From a virus, in the IMG/VR virus record IMGVR_UViG_3300026097_000114, positions 1 through 22,686 of that record: a stretch of DNA of 22,686 nt, one strand, 5' to 3'. Below are positions 1 to 6,615 of this stretch, one piece after another. A program made the position numbers and the translations under genes. Every line of letters begins with the position of its first letter. The stretch's first letter is position 1. The notes below the pieces were generated by a model. The model made no database searches and had not been told where the DNA came from. It saw only the letters and a list, made by a program, of their open reading frames with translations.

Positions 1-1
1 A

Positions 2-1546
2 ATGGATATGGATTCCGAAATTAACGCCGCATTGGATATCCTTGCAGAATTCTGTACAGAAAAAGACAACGAAAATAAAACACCTTTTAGGTTCAGTTTT
101 AACGGAAAGCCCACTTCAACCGAAACTAGATTACTTAACGATGCGCTTGTAAAATGGTGTAAGTTTCAAGAATTTGAAACCCGTATATTTAGAATGGTAA
201 GAAATGTCTTTAAGTATGGCGACTGTTTTTTCATAAGAGATCCAGAAACTTTTAAACTGCTATATGTAGAACCTGCAAAAGTTTCTAAAATTATTGTTAA
301 TGAAAGCACGGGTAAAACGCCAGAACAATATGTAGTTCAAGATCTTAATTTTAATTTTGTCGAAAACGTTGCGGTTACTCCCTTCGGAACTTCGAACAAT
401 GCACCGAGCGGAACAAGTTCATATGTATCAGGTGGAGCATTTGGTAGAGGTTATGTTGGTGATGTTAATCAACCAACAGGCACAAGATTTCAACAAAACC
501 AAAACGAAACCGCAGTTGACGCTAAACATATTTTACATCTTAGCTTATCTGAAGGCATAGACAGCAATTATCCTTTTGGTAATTCACTTTTAGAATCAGT
601 TTTTAAAGTTTATAAGCAAAAAGAATTGCTTGAGGATGCTATTATAATCTATAGAATTCAAAGAGCGCCTGAAAGACGAATATTTTATGTAGATGTAGGT
701 AATATGCCCGCTCACATGGCAATGCAATTTGTTGAACGTGTAAAAAATGAAATACAACAAAGAAGAATTCCTAGCAGCACAGGTGGCGGCAATTCAGTGA
801 TTGATGCAAGTTATAATCCTTTATCCACTAATGAGGATTATTTCTTTCCGCAAACTGCTGAAGGGCGTGGATCCAAAGTAGACACACTGCCAGGCGGCAC
901 TAATCTAGGTGAAATTACGGATTTACGTTACTTTACAAATAAATTATTCAGAGCATTAAGAATACCATCTAGCTATCTGCCTACATCAATTGACGAACAA
1001 CCTAATACAGTTGCAGATGGCAAAGTGGGTACAGCATACATTCAAGAACTGCGTTTTAATAAGTACTGTGAACGTTTACAAAGCACGATTGTTGAAGTAT
1101 TAGATAACGAATTTAAATTGTGGTTATATCACAACGGTTACAATATCGATAGCAGTCTATTCAATATAGAATTTAGCCCACCACAAAATTTTGCGGCTTA
1201 TAGACAGGCTGAATTAGATGCAACTAGAGCAAATTTATACGGATCGATTGCTGATATACCGTTTCTCAGCAAGAGATTCGCAATGAAAAGATATCTAGGT
1301 TTAACACCAGAAGAAATTGCAGAAAATGAAGCATTGTGGAGAGAAGAAAATGCTGGTAATCTAAACTCTTCACAAACCACCGATGCAGAGATGCGAAGTG
1401 CAGGAATTTCGCCTGCGGGTATTGAAGCAGATCTAGCAGGAGAAGATGCTACAGCAACTGACATAGATCTTGATGCAGGAACAGACACAGCTGATGATAG
1501 TCCTTTAGGCGGTGATACAGAATCTCCAACAGACACTGAAGGATAA
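2..1546 (+). CDS. 20: Portal vertex protein gp20, 5'-truncated by the window edge
   Basis: Portal protein of T4-like phages: a dodecameric ring at one capsid vertex that starts prohead assembly and is the channel for DNA packaging. The 514 visible residues match T4 gp20 as I remember it, notably LLEDAIIIYRIQRAPERR (from about residue 211), FYVDVGNMPA, NEDYFFP, KVDTLPGG and LRYFTNKLFRALRIP. The first visible ATG is probably internal: the opening residues align with sequence roughly 80 residues into T4 gp20 (524 aa), so the true start lies upstream of the window. Residues about 120-165 hold a Ser/Gly/Asn-rich stretch (TSNNAPSGTSSYVSGG) that T4 gp20 lacks, probably a surface loop. The C-terminal 45 residues are an acidic Asp/Thr-rich tail. 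The gene ends 8 bases before the next ATG. The family call is very secure. Confidence 0.96.
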   Translation: MDMDSEINAALDILAEFCTEKDNENKTPFRFSFNGKPTSTETRLLNDALVKWCKFQEFETRIFRMVRNVFKYGDCFFIRDPETFKLLYVEPAKVSKIIVNESTGKTPEQYVVQDLNFNFVENVAVTPFGTSNNAPSGTSSYVSGGAFGRGYVGDVNQPTGTRFQQNQNETAVDAKHILHLSLSEGIDSNYPFGNSLLESVFKVYKQKELLEDAIIIYRIQRAPERRIFYVDVGNMPAHMAMQFVERVKNEIQQRRIPSSTGGGNSVIDASYNPLSTNEDYFFPQTAEGRGSKVDTLPGGTNLGEITDLRYFTNKLFRALRIPSSYLPTSIDEQPNTVADGKVGTAYIQELRFNKYCERLQSTIVEVLDNEFKLWLYHNGYNIDSSLFNIEFSPPQNFAAYRQAELDATRANLYGSIADIPFLSKRFAMKRYLGLTPEEIAENEALWREENAGNLNSSQTTDAEMRSAGISPAGIEADLAGEDATATDIDLDAGTDTADDSPLGGDTESPTDTEG

Positions 1547-1550
1547 ATAC
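1542..1550 (+). promoter_or_regulatory. Late-promoter-like GATAAATAC (weak candidate)
   Basis: GATAAATAC resembles the T4 late -10 box (TATAAATA) and equals the motif at 6602. It overlaps the gp20 stop codon. A start point 6-7 bases downstream would fall on the ATG at 1555, so a transcript from it would be leaderless for that gene and could serve only the genes after it. An AAGGA (1539-1543) that could be the ribosome site overlaps it, so it may be coincidence. Confidence 0.3.
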
Positions 1551-1554
1551 AACT

Positions 1555-1797
1555 ATGCTTTTAAATGAATTTTTTGACTTCAGCCAAGATAAAAATGCGT
1601 TTTCGAACGATCGTAGATATTCTGCAAATCGTGATATTTCTGTTTTTAACAAAGATGATACCAGAAAAACGAAACTTACCTTGAAATTAATAAACCAATT
1701 AAGATTGCAAGCTGAGGCCCACAACGCAGAGCATGATTCAGAATTGGGATTTATACAACAAATGTATGGTAACCCAAGTGGCGAAGAAACATCTTAG
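1555..1797 (+). CDS. Small conserved-type phage protein between gp20 and the core genes
   Basis: An 80-residue protein of unknown function. The middle is basic and helical (KLTLKLINQLRLQAEAHNAE, residues 42-61), followed by a short tail with MYGNPSGEE. I recall similar small proteins with an LTL..LN.LR core and a QMYG-like end directly after the portal gene of marine T4-like phages, but cannot name one securely. It is not the gp67 homologue, which is the acidic gene at 2515. AAGGA lies 11 bases before the ATG. Its 3' end overlaps the next gene by 32 bases in another frame, suggesting translational coupling. Position suggests a head or prohead role, which is inference only. Confidence 0.75.
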   Translation: MLLNEFFDFSQDKNAFSNDRRYSANRDISVFNKDDTRKTKLTLKLINQLRLQAEAHNAEHDSELGFIQQMYGNPSGEETS

Positions 1798-2452
1798 AAA
1801 ACAGATTTTAAATTTTAAACCCACACAAACACAAATCGACGTTGCATTTATTGTAGGCAACGGTACAACTCGTTTGTGTATAAATCCAGAAAAATTGAAA
1901 GAACATGGAACAGTTTACGGATGTAATGCACAATATAGAGAATATTCTCCCCATTATTTGGTTTCTGTAGATGTAAAAATGGTTAACGAAATTGTTGCTT
2001 CAGGCTATCATAGAAATAATGAAGTCTGGACAAATCCAAATAAAGGTATTAATGCTAAATCCGGAATAAATTATTTTTCACCGCATAAAGGTTGGAGTAG
2101 TGGACCTACTGCAATGTGGTTTGCGGCAACTAATGGTCATAAACACATTTATATTCTAGGATTTGATTATGTAGGGATTAAGGGCAAACTTAACAATGTT
2201 TACGCTGATACATACAATTATAAAAAATCAACTGACAGTGCAACATTCCATGGAAATTGGCTCAATCAAACAGATAGGGTGATTAAAGAGTTTCCTAATA
2301 TTCAATTTTATAGACTCATCCAACAAGATGGATTTATTCCAGATAAATTAGCAAATTATAGAAATTTACATCACATCACTTATGAAAATATGGCAGAAGT
2401 ATTCGGATCTACTATATATTCAGATAAAACGGATCAAAAAAGTACCATTTAA
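1766..2452 (+). CDS. Rossmann-like protein with GT42/DUF115-type motifs, function unknown
   Basis: A 228-residue protein (from ATG 1766) of a type I associate with marine T4-like phages but without assigned function. Visible motifs are a beta-strand plus glycine loop AFIVGNGTTR (27-36), YGCNAQYRE (51-59), VSVD (66-69), GWSSGPTAMWFAATNGHKHI (109-128), IYILGFDY (128-135) and FHGNW (161-165). Their order and spacing recall CstII-like sialyltransferases (GT42), which have AGNGPSL, RCN.FY, ITSG...A..LGYKEIYL.GIDFY and a catalytic His in the last block, and also the DUF115/MptE family. This suggests a nucleotide- or nucleotide-sugar-binding fold; activity is unproven. The alternative start at 1733 would lengthen the overlap with the upstream gene from 32 to 65 bases. 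Neither start has a good Shine-Dalgarno site, fitting coupled translation. Confidence 0.8.
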   Translation: MVTQVAKKHLRKQILNFKPTQTQIDVAFIVGNGTTRLCINPEKLKEHGTVYGCNAQYREYSPHYLVSVDVKMVNEIVASGYHRNNEVWTNPNKGINAKSGINYFSPHKGWSSGPTAMWFAATNGHKHIYILGFDYVGIKGKLNNVYADTYNYKKSTDSATFHGNWLNQTDRVIKEFPNIQFYRLIQQDGFIPDKLANYRNLHHITYENMAEVFGSTIYSDKTDQKSTI

Positions 2453-2472
2453 CGGGTCTTTTATTACAATTG

Positions 2473-2480
2473 TGTAAATA
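2473..2480 (+). promoter_or_regulatory. Late-promoter-like TGTAAATA before the core gene
   Basis: TGTAAATA sits 35 bases before the ATG at 2515 in the 62-base gap, well placed for a T4-type late promoter driving the core-protease-scaffold-capsid genes. It differs from the TATAAATA consensus at one position. A weak inverted repeat (TTATTACA at 2461-2468 with TGTAAATAA at 2473-2481, one bulge) overlaps it. Confidence 0.4.
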
Positions 2481-2514
2481 ATAGCACAGCCTAACCATTA
2501 AAGGAGATTAAACT

Positions 2515-3327
2515 ATGTCAGATAAAACATTAGAACAGATGCTAGAACATCTTGTAAACGATGATCAAGCAAAAGCAGAAGAACTTTTCCACGAGTATGT
2601 GGTTGCAAAGTCTCGTGAAATTTACGAAGGCCTAATCGAAGTAGAAGAAGGCGATTTCGAAGAAGAGGAAGACGTAAAAGAAGACGATATGGACATGATG
2701 GATTTACCAGATGACGAAACTGGTGATCTAGAAAACGAAATTGAAATGGACGATCCAGAAGATGAAGAGCCCATGGACGACGAAGAGCCAGAAGAAGCAG
2801 AAGAATTATTCCAAGATCTTGAAGATATTGTAGGTGAACTAGAAGCTAAGTTTGCCGAACTTCAAGGCGGAGAAACAGAAGATGATAATGAAGATGAAAC
2901 AGAAGAAGCATTTTCATTTGAATCAAAAGATGAAGACAACGACGAAGAGCCTGTAGACGAAGCAGCAGACGACGAAGAAGAAGAAAAAGATGACTTAGAT
3001 GAAAATTTTGAAGATGAGCTTGCTTCATTGCGTGAATATGTTGAAAAAGTAGGTGCTCCTTCAAATACAGATAACGCTGACAATAAAAAATCAATTGTCG
3101 ACGATATGAAAAACGATATGGGCGGAACAACTGCGAACATATTAGGCGACAAAACAGATGAAAAAGGTCGCACAGCAGATAAGCCAAAAGAAGAGGATAT
3201 GGGTAACATCAACAAGCCAGGCGGTATGAAGTCTGACAAAATGATGAACAAAGCATCTGGTGGAGCTGACAGTAACGAAACTGGAGCAGACAACACCGAC
3301 AGCGTTCTCCGTAGCAAGAGATCTTAA
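2515..3327 (+). CDS. 67: Prohead core protein, gp67-like, greatly extended
   Basis: Likely internal prohead core protein. Residues about 4-45 (LEQMLEHLVNDDQAKAEELF, then HEYVVAKSREIYEGLIEVEE) resemble the start of T4 gp67 (an LIEAI...ND...A..LF.EA.AA...DLI pattern), followed as in gp67 by a long Glu/Asp tract. At 270 residues it is more than three times T4 gp67 (80 aa). The acidic part runs to about residue 170 and includes a possible short coiled coil (EELFQDLEDIVGELEAKFAE). The rest is a disordered Lys/Asp/Gly/Asn-rich tail ending in basic RSKRS. It lies immediately before gp21, where T4 has 67 and 68, so it may do the work of both. AAGGAG at 2501-2506 precedes the ATG. It is expected to be degraded by gp21 during maturation. 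Confidence 0.8.
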   Translation: MSDKTLEQMLEHLVNDDQAKAEELFHEYVVAKSREIYEGLIEVEEGDFEEEEDVKEDDMDMMDLPDDETGDLENEIEMDDPEDEEPMDDEEPEEAEELFQDLEDIVGELEAKFAELQGGETEDDNEDETEEAFSFESKDEDNDEEPVDEAADDEEEEKDDLDENFEDELASLREYVEKVGAPSNTDNADNKKSIVDDMKNDMGGTTANILGDKTDEKGRTADKPKEEDMGNINKPGGMKSDKMMNKASGGADSNETGADNTDSVLRSKRS

Positions 3328-3339
3328 GGAGTAACAACG

Positions 3340-3966
3340 GTGAGACATACTCTCGCAGAACAATTGAGTTTCGATCAGGCTAAGATTGTCTTGGAGCGAC
3401 AAGAAGAGGAAAATGGCAAATCTTTGTACATGAACGGTATTTGCATACAAGGCGATATTCGTAATCAAAATCAAAGAGTTTATTCTTCTCGTGAAATTGG
3501 CAAGGCTGTTGAATCGCTCAACGAACAAATCGCTGGTGGGTATTCAGTCTGCGGTGAGGTAGATCATCCTGAAGATTTGAAGATCAATTTGGACCGTGTT
3601 AGTCATATTATAACTAAAATGTGGATGGACGGCCCGAATGGCTACGGAAAACTTAAAATAATACCAACTCCGATGGGACAGTTAATTGAAACTATGCTTA
3701 ATTCGGGTTGTAAATTAGGAGTAAGTTCTAGAGGCACAGGTGAAGTTGACGGCGACGGCAACGTAACAGGTTTCGAAATAGTAACCGTTGATGTTGTCGC
3801 TCAACCAAGTGCTCCCGGAGCTTACCCCACACCAGTTTACGAACATCTTATGAATACAAAAGGTGGATATCAGGCAACACAAATAGCAAAAGAACTTAAA
3901 GGCGATCCAAAGGCACAAAAATATATAGCAGAGAGCCTGAAAAATATTATTTCAGGACTCAAATAA
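3340..3966 (+). CDS. 21: Prohead core protease gp21
   Basis: Serine protease of the T4 prohead (peptidase family U9/S80, herpesvirus-assemblin-like fold). It matures the capsid by cutting the core proteins and the gp23 propeptide. The 208 residues show the family landmarks: NGICIQGDIRNQNQRVY (32-48), GEVDHPED with the likely catalytic His76, a KLKIIPTPMGQ strand (104-114), LGVSSRGTG with the likely nucleophile Ser129 or Ser130, and VDVVAQPSAPGAY near the C-terminus. Length is close to T4 gp21 (about 212 aa). The start is GTG at 3340; AAGGAG at 3326-3331 sits 8 bases upstream and no in-frame ATG gives a better start. It lies 12 bases after the gp67-like gene and 10 before gp22. The protease should process itself and its neighbours at L/I-x-E sites. 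Confidence 0.94.
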   Translation: MRHTLAEQLSFDQAKIVLERQEEENGKSLYMNGICIQGDIRNQNQRVYSSREIGKAVESLNEQIAGGYSVCGEVDHPEDLKINLDRVSHIITKMWMDGPNGYGKLKIIPTPMGQLIETMLNSGCKLGVSSRGTGEVDGDGNVTGFEIVTVDVVAQPSAPGAYPTPVYEHLMNTKGGYQATQIAKELKGDPKAQKYIAESLKNIISGLK

Positions 3967-3976
3967 GGAGAATCAC

Positions 3977-5065
3977 ATGCTAGATTTTGTACAACAACTG
4001 TTAGAAAACGATGTGATTTCCGAAGATATGAAATCGGAAATTGAATCTGCATGGCAAACAAAGATTCAAGAAAACCGCGAACAAGTTAGCGCACAACTTC
4101 GCGAAGAGTTTGCTCAAAAATACGAGCACGATAAATCCGCAATGGTAGAAGCAGTTGAAAAGATGCTTGAAGATAGACTTCAAGCAGAACTTGGAGAATT
4201 TGCTGAAGACCGTCAAGGTTTAATCGAAGCACGAGCAAAATATGTCCAAAAGATGAAGAATGATTCTGCAGCTTTTGAGTCATTTATGCTTAAAAATCTA
4301 CAAAAAGAGATTGCTGAACTTCACGAAGATAAAAAGCGTATTGCTGAAAATGTCCAAAAATTAGAACAGTTTATTGTAGACTCACTTGCGAACGAAATCG
4401 CAGAATTCCAGTCTGACAAAAAAGATCTTGCTGAAACCAAAGTACGTTTGGTTAAAGAAAGCAAGAATAAGTTTGAAGAAGTTAAGCAAAACTTCGTCAA
4501 GCGTTCTGCTAAAATTATTGAAGAAACAGTATCGAAAGGTCTGCGTTCTGAAATGACACAGCTGAAAGAAGACATTGAAGCAGCCCGTAAAAATGACTTT
4601 GGTCGTAGAATTTTTGAAAGCTTTGCCAGTGAGTATGCTACAAGCTATCTCAACGAAAAGAGCGAAACTGCTAAATTAATGCAGGTTGTTAAGCAGAAAG
4701 AACTTGAATTAGTAGAAGCCGCAGAAATTGTTGCTGAAGCAAAACAACAAGTTAAAAGTAGGGAAAACGAAATTCAAAAGATCACTGAATCTGCAAAGCG
4801 TAAAGAAGTTATGAACGAACTTCTTGGACCGTTGGCACGCGATAAGCGTGAGGTTATGCAGGAACTTTTAGAATCAGTTAAAACCGAAAAATTACATTCA
4901 ACCTTTGAAAAGTACTTACCAGCCGTAATGGAAGGACAAGCACCTAAGAAAAAAGAAGCGTTGACAGAAGGCAAAGAAGTAACAGGCGATAAAATAAAGG
5001 CACAGACATCAGACGACAACAAAGTCGTTGATATAACAGACATCCGCAGGCTTGCGGGACTTTAA
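3977..5065 (+). CDS. 22: Prohead scaffold (core) protein gp22, long form
   Basis: Main scaffolding protein of the prohead inner core, around which gp23 assembles and which gp21 later degrades. The protein is almost wholly charged and helical (coiled coil), with many L-x-E and I-x-E gp21 sites. Its C-terminal part (about 275-318: KRKEVMNELLGPLARDKREV and MQELLESVKTEKLHSTFEKY, then LPAVME) is the block I recognise from marine T4-like gp22. At 362 residues it is well above T4 gp22 (269). The extra length includes four loosely repeated blocks starting L..E(I/L/M) near residues 68, 108, 137 and 189. AAGGAG (3965-3970) overlaps the gp21 stop and sits 6 bases before the ATG. The last codons form a GC-rich hairpin (5044-5057). 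Confidence 0.92.
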   Translation: MLDFVQQLLENDVISEDMKSEIESAWQTKIQENREQVSAQLREEFAQKYEHDKSAMVEAVEKMLEDRLQAELGEFAEDRQGLIEARAKYVQKMKNDSAAFESFMLKNLQKEIAELHEDKKRIAENVQKLEQFIVDSLANEIAEFQSDKKDLAETKVRLVKESKNKFEEVKQNFVKRSAKIIEETVSKGLRSEMTQLKEDIEAARKNDFGRRIFESFASEYATSYLNEKSETAKLMQVVKQKELELVEAAEIVAEAKQQVKSRENEIQKITESAKRKEVMNELLGPLARDKREVMQELLESVKTEKLHSTFEKYLPAVMEGQAPKKKEALTEGKEVTGDKIKAQTSDDNKVVDITDIRRLAGL

Positions 5066-5072
5066 TTAAAGT
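5044..5072 (+). other. Hairpin plus palindrome just upstream of gp23
   Basis: CCGCA-GGCT-TGCGG (5044-5057) is a 5-bp GC hairpin in the last gp22 codons. It is followed by a perfect 14-base palindrome ACTTTAATTAAAGT (5059-5072), which includes the gp22 stop. The AAGGAG ribosome site of gp23 starts 4 bases later (5076). This could mark a processing or stabilising element for the heavily expressed capsid message, or be chance. Confidence 0.3.
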
Positions 5073-5091
5073 TTTAAGGAGATATAGAAAA

Positions 5092-6273
5092 ATGTCACAA
5101 CTACTCGAGTCACGCTGGTCGGAAACCAAAGACGCACTTCTTGAAGGCCTAGAAGGTAACAAGAAGACAGTTATGGCAACTACTCTGGAAAATACCCGTA
5201 AGTATCTTGCAGAGAGTGCCACAGCTGGTTCAACTTCCGCCGGTAACGTTGCTACACTTAACCGTGTAATTCTACCAGTTATTAGACGTGTAATGCCTAC
5301 TGTCATTGCAAACGAATTGGTTGGCGTACAGCCAATGACTGGTCCAGTGGGTCAAATCCACACTCTACGTGTTCGTTATTCGGATGCGTTTTCTCCATCA
5401 GCTGGTACTTCTGTAACAGCAGGTGAAGAAGCACTATCACCATTCAAGATTGCTGAAGGATATTCAGGAAACGACACCACTACTGGTCAATTCCCTGCTT
5501 CAACAGCTGCTCTTGAAGGTACAGCTGGAAACAAGATGTCAATTCAAATCTTGAAGCAGACTGTAGAAGCTAAAACTCGTAAGCTCAGCGCACGTTGGAC
5601 TTTCGAAGCTGCACAGGATGCACAAGCACAGCAAGGTATTGATGTAGAAGCAGAAATTATGGCTGCTCTTGCTCAAGAAATTACCGCTGAAATTGATCAG
5701 GAGATCCTAGCATCTCTATCAACTCTAGCTGGAACAGCTGCATTGACATATGATCAGGCTGCTGTATCAGGTACTGCTACATTTGTTGGTGATGAACACG
5801 CTGCTCTAGCAGTTCAAATCAACCGTGTTGCAAACTTGATTGCACAGCGTACACGTCGTGGTGCTGGTAACTGGGCTGTTGTTTCACCAACAGTACTAAC
5901 ACTACTCCAGTCAGCTACTACTTCAGCATTCGCTCGTACTACAGAAGGTACTTTCGAAGCTCCAACTAACACTAAGTTTGTCGGTACTTTGAATTCAGCG
6001 ATGCGTGTATACGTAAACGGCTATGCTACAAGCGACGATGTTATTGTTGGGTACAAAGGTTCATCAGAATCAGACGCAGCTGCGTTCTATGCACCATACA
6101 TTCCATTGATGTCAAGCGGTGTTGTACTAGATCCGTCTACCTTCGAGCCAGTAGTTAGTTTCATGACCAGATACGGTTATGTAGAACTAACTAACACAGC
6201 ATCATCTCTTGGTAATGCTGCTGACTACCTAGGTAAAGTAGCTGTTTCTTCTGCAAACCTACGTTTCGCATAA
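5092..6273 (+). CDS. 23: Major capsid protein gp23
   Basis: Major head protein with an HK97-type fold that forms the hexamers of the shell. The conserved blocks agree with gp23: LNRVILPVIRRVMPTVIANE, LVGVQPMTGPVGQIHTLRVRY, KQTVEAKTRKLSARWTFEAA, QDAQAQQGIDVEAEI, RTRRGAGNWAVVSPTV, VGYKGSSESDAAAFYAPYIP and FEPVVSFMTRYGY. At 393 residues it is much shorter than T4 gp23 (521), with a small central insertion region. The N-terminus holds LLE (4-6, 16-18) and LAE (39-41); cleavage by gp21 after Glu41 would leave SATAGSTSAG at the mature N-terminus. AAGGAG (5076-5081) precedes the ATG by 10 bases. Arginine is almost always CGT here, unlike the AGA-rich neighbours, as expected for a very highly expressed gene. 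It ends 24 bases before a strong terminator. Confidence 0.97.
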   Translation: MSQLLESRWSETKDALLEGLEGNKKTVMATTLENTRKYLAESATAGSTSAGNVATLNRVILPVIRRVMPTVIANELVGVQPMTGPVGQIHTLRVRYSDAFSPSAGTSVTAGEEALSPFKIAEGYSGNDTTTGQFPASTAALEGTAGNKMSIQILKQTVEAKTRKLSARWTFEAAQDAQAQQGIDVEAEIMAALAQEITAEIDQEILASLSTLAGTAALTYDQAAVSGTATFVGDEHAALAVQINRVANLIAQRTRRGAGNWAVVSPTVLTLLQSATTSAFARTTEGTFEAPTNTKFVGTLNSAMRVYVNGYATSDDVIVGYKGSSESDAAAFYAPYIPLMSSGVVLDPSTFEPVVSFMTRYGYVELTNTASSLGNAADYLGKVAVSSANLRFA

Positions 6274-6297
6274 GTAAAACATTACTACTTAGTACGT

Positions 6298-6325
6298 AAA
6301 AAGGGCTTGTAAAAGCCCTTTTTTT
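6298..6325 (+). terminator. Rho-independent terminator after gp23
   Basis: AAGGGCTT (6301-6308), loop GTAA, AAGCCCTT (6313-6320), extended by AAA (6298-6300) pairing with TTT (6321-6323) and followed by further T. This gives an 11-bp stem and a U tract, typical of an intrinsic terminator. It closes the head-gene transcript. Confidence 0.9.
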
Positions 6326-6328
6326 ATG

Positions 6329-6337
6329 CTTAAATAA
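6329..6337 (+). promoter_or_regulatory. Late-promoter-like CTTAAATAA directly before a start codon
   Basis: TTAAATA (6330-6336) matches the late-type box seen elsewhere here and lies between the gp23 terminator and the ATG at 6342. A start point 6-7 bases downstream falls at the ATG, so a transcript from here would be leaderless for the small gene. The flanking A/T-rich sequence makes a chance match possible. Confidence 0.3.
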
Positions 6338-6341
6338 AAGT

Positions 6342-6596
6342 ATGAAAGACGAATTTGCAGAAGTCCGAAGTAAAATCAAAAAATATAAAAAAAGATTTCC
6401 TTTATTTCTTAAAGATATTCATCGCATAGAAAAAACAGTGGAAAATCATATTAAGTTACACAGTCAACATCTTGTAAAATATAAACAAACACATTCAAAA
6501 AAATATCTAGAAAAAGCCGAAAACGAAGTTAAACAAATTGAATATCTTCTATCTACTATTGATAAAATTGAGCTAATGGCACTACTTGCAAAGTAA
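6342..6596 (+). CDS. Small Lys-rich helical protein after gp23
   Basis: An 84-residue protein of unknown function, strongly basic (many Lys) and predicted all-helical with heptad-like spacing (FPLFLKDIHRIEKTVENHIK, then EKAENEVKQIEYLLSTIDKI). It sits alone between the gp23 terminator and the next promoter and leader. No Shine-Dalgarno site is visible before its ATG; only the TTAAATA motif lies there. Its codon use (AAA, AGA, ATT) matches the neighbouring genes. I recall small helical proteins after gp23 in marine T4-like phages, but no name can be given. A capsid accessory or DNA-binding role would be a guess from charge and position only. Confidence 0.7.
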   Translation: MKDEFAEVRSKIKKYKKRFPLFLKDIHRIEKTVENHIKLHSQHLVKYKQTHSKKYLEKAENEVKQIEYLLSTIDKIELMALLAK

Positions 6597-6601
6597 CCTT
6601 T

Positions 6602-6610
6602 GATAAATAC
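6602..6610 (+). promoter_or_regulatory. Late promoter GATAAATAC
   Basis: ATAAATA is one base from the T4 late -10 box TATAAATA. The 14 bases from 6604, TAAATACTATTGTC, recur at 11330 with one change (TAAATACTACTGTC), and both copies precede a long structured leader. The expected start point is about 6615-6617. This and the copy at 11329 are the best-supported promoters of the window. Confidence 0.65.
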
Positions 6611-6615
6611 TATTG

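Noticed and set aside
1555-1797. Small gene after the portal as the gp67 homologue by position
   Set aside because: It is basic and lacks the acidic tail; the gene at 2515 has the gp67-like N-terminus.
2461-2481. Inverted repeat TTATTACA / TGTAAATAA as a terminator
   Set aside because: AT-only stem with a bulge and no U tract; better explained as part of the late promoter region.
2846-3317. Long open frames on the minus strand opposite the acidic core gene
   Set aside because: They are shadows of the repetitive GAA/GAC codons, giving Ser/Leu-rich products without ribosome sites or plausible domains.
3142-3528. Minus-strand open frame across the core and protease gene junction
   Set aside because: The opposite strand encodes a conserved protease; the product here is low-quality Cys/Phe-rich sequence.
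6589-6602. Small hairpin CAAAG-TAAC-CTTTG at the end of the 84-residue gene as a terminator
   Set aside because: Only 5 bp, AT-rich and without a U tract; it overlaps the GATAAATAC promoter.
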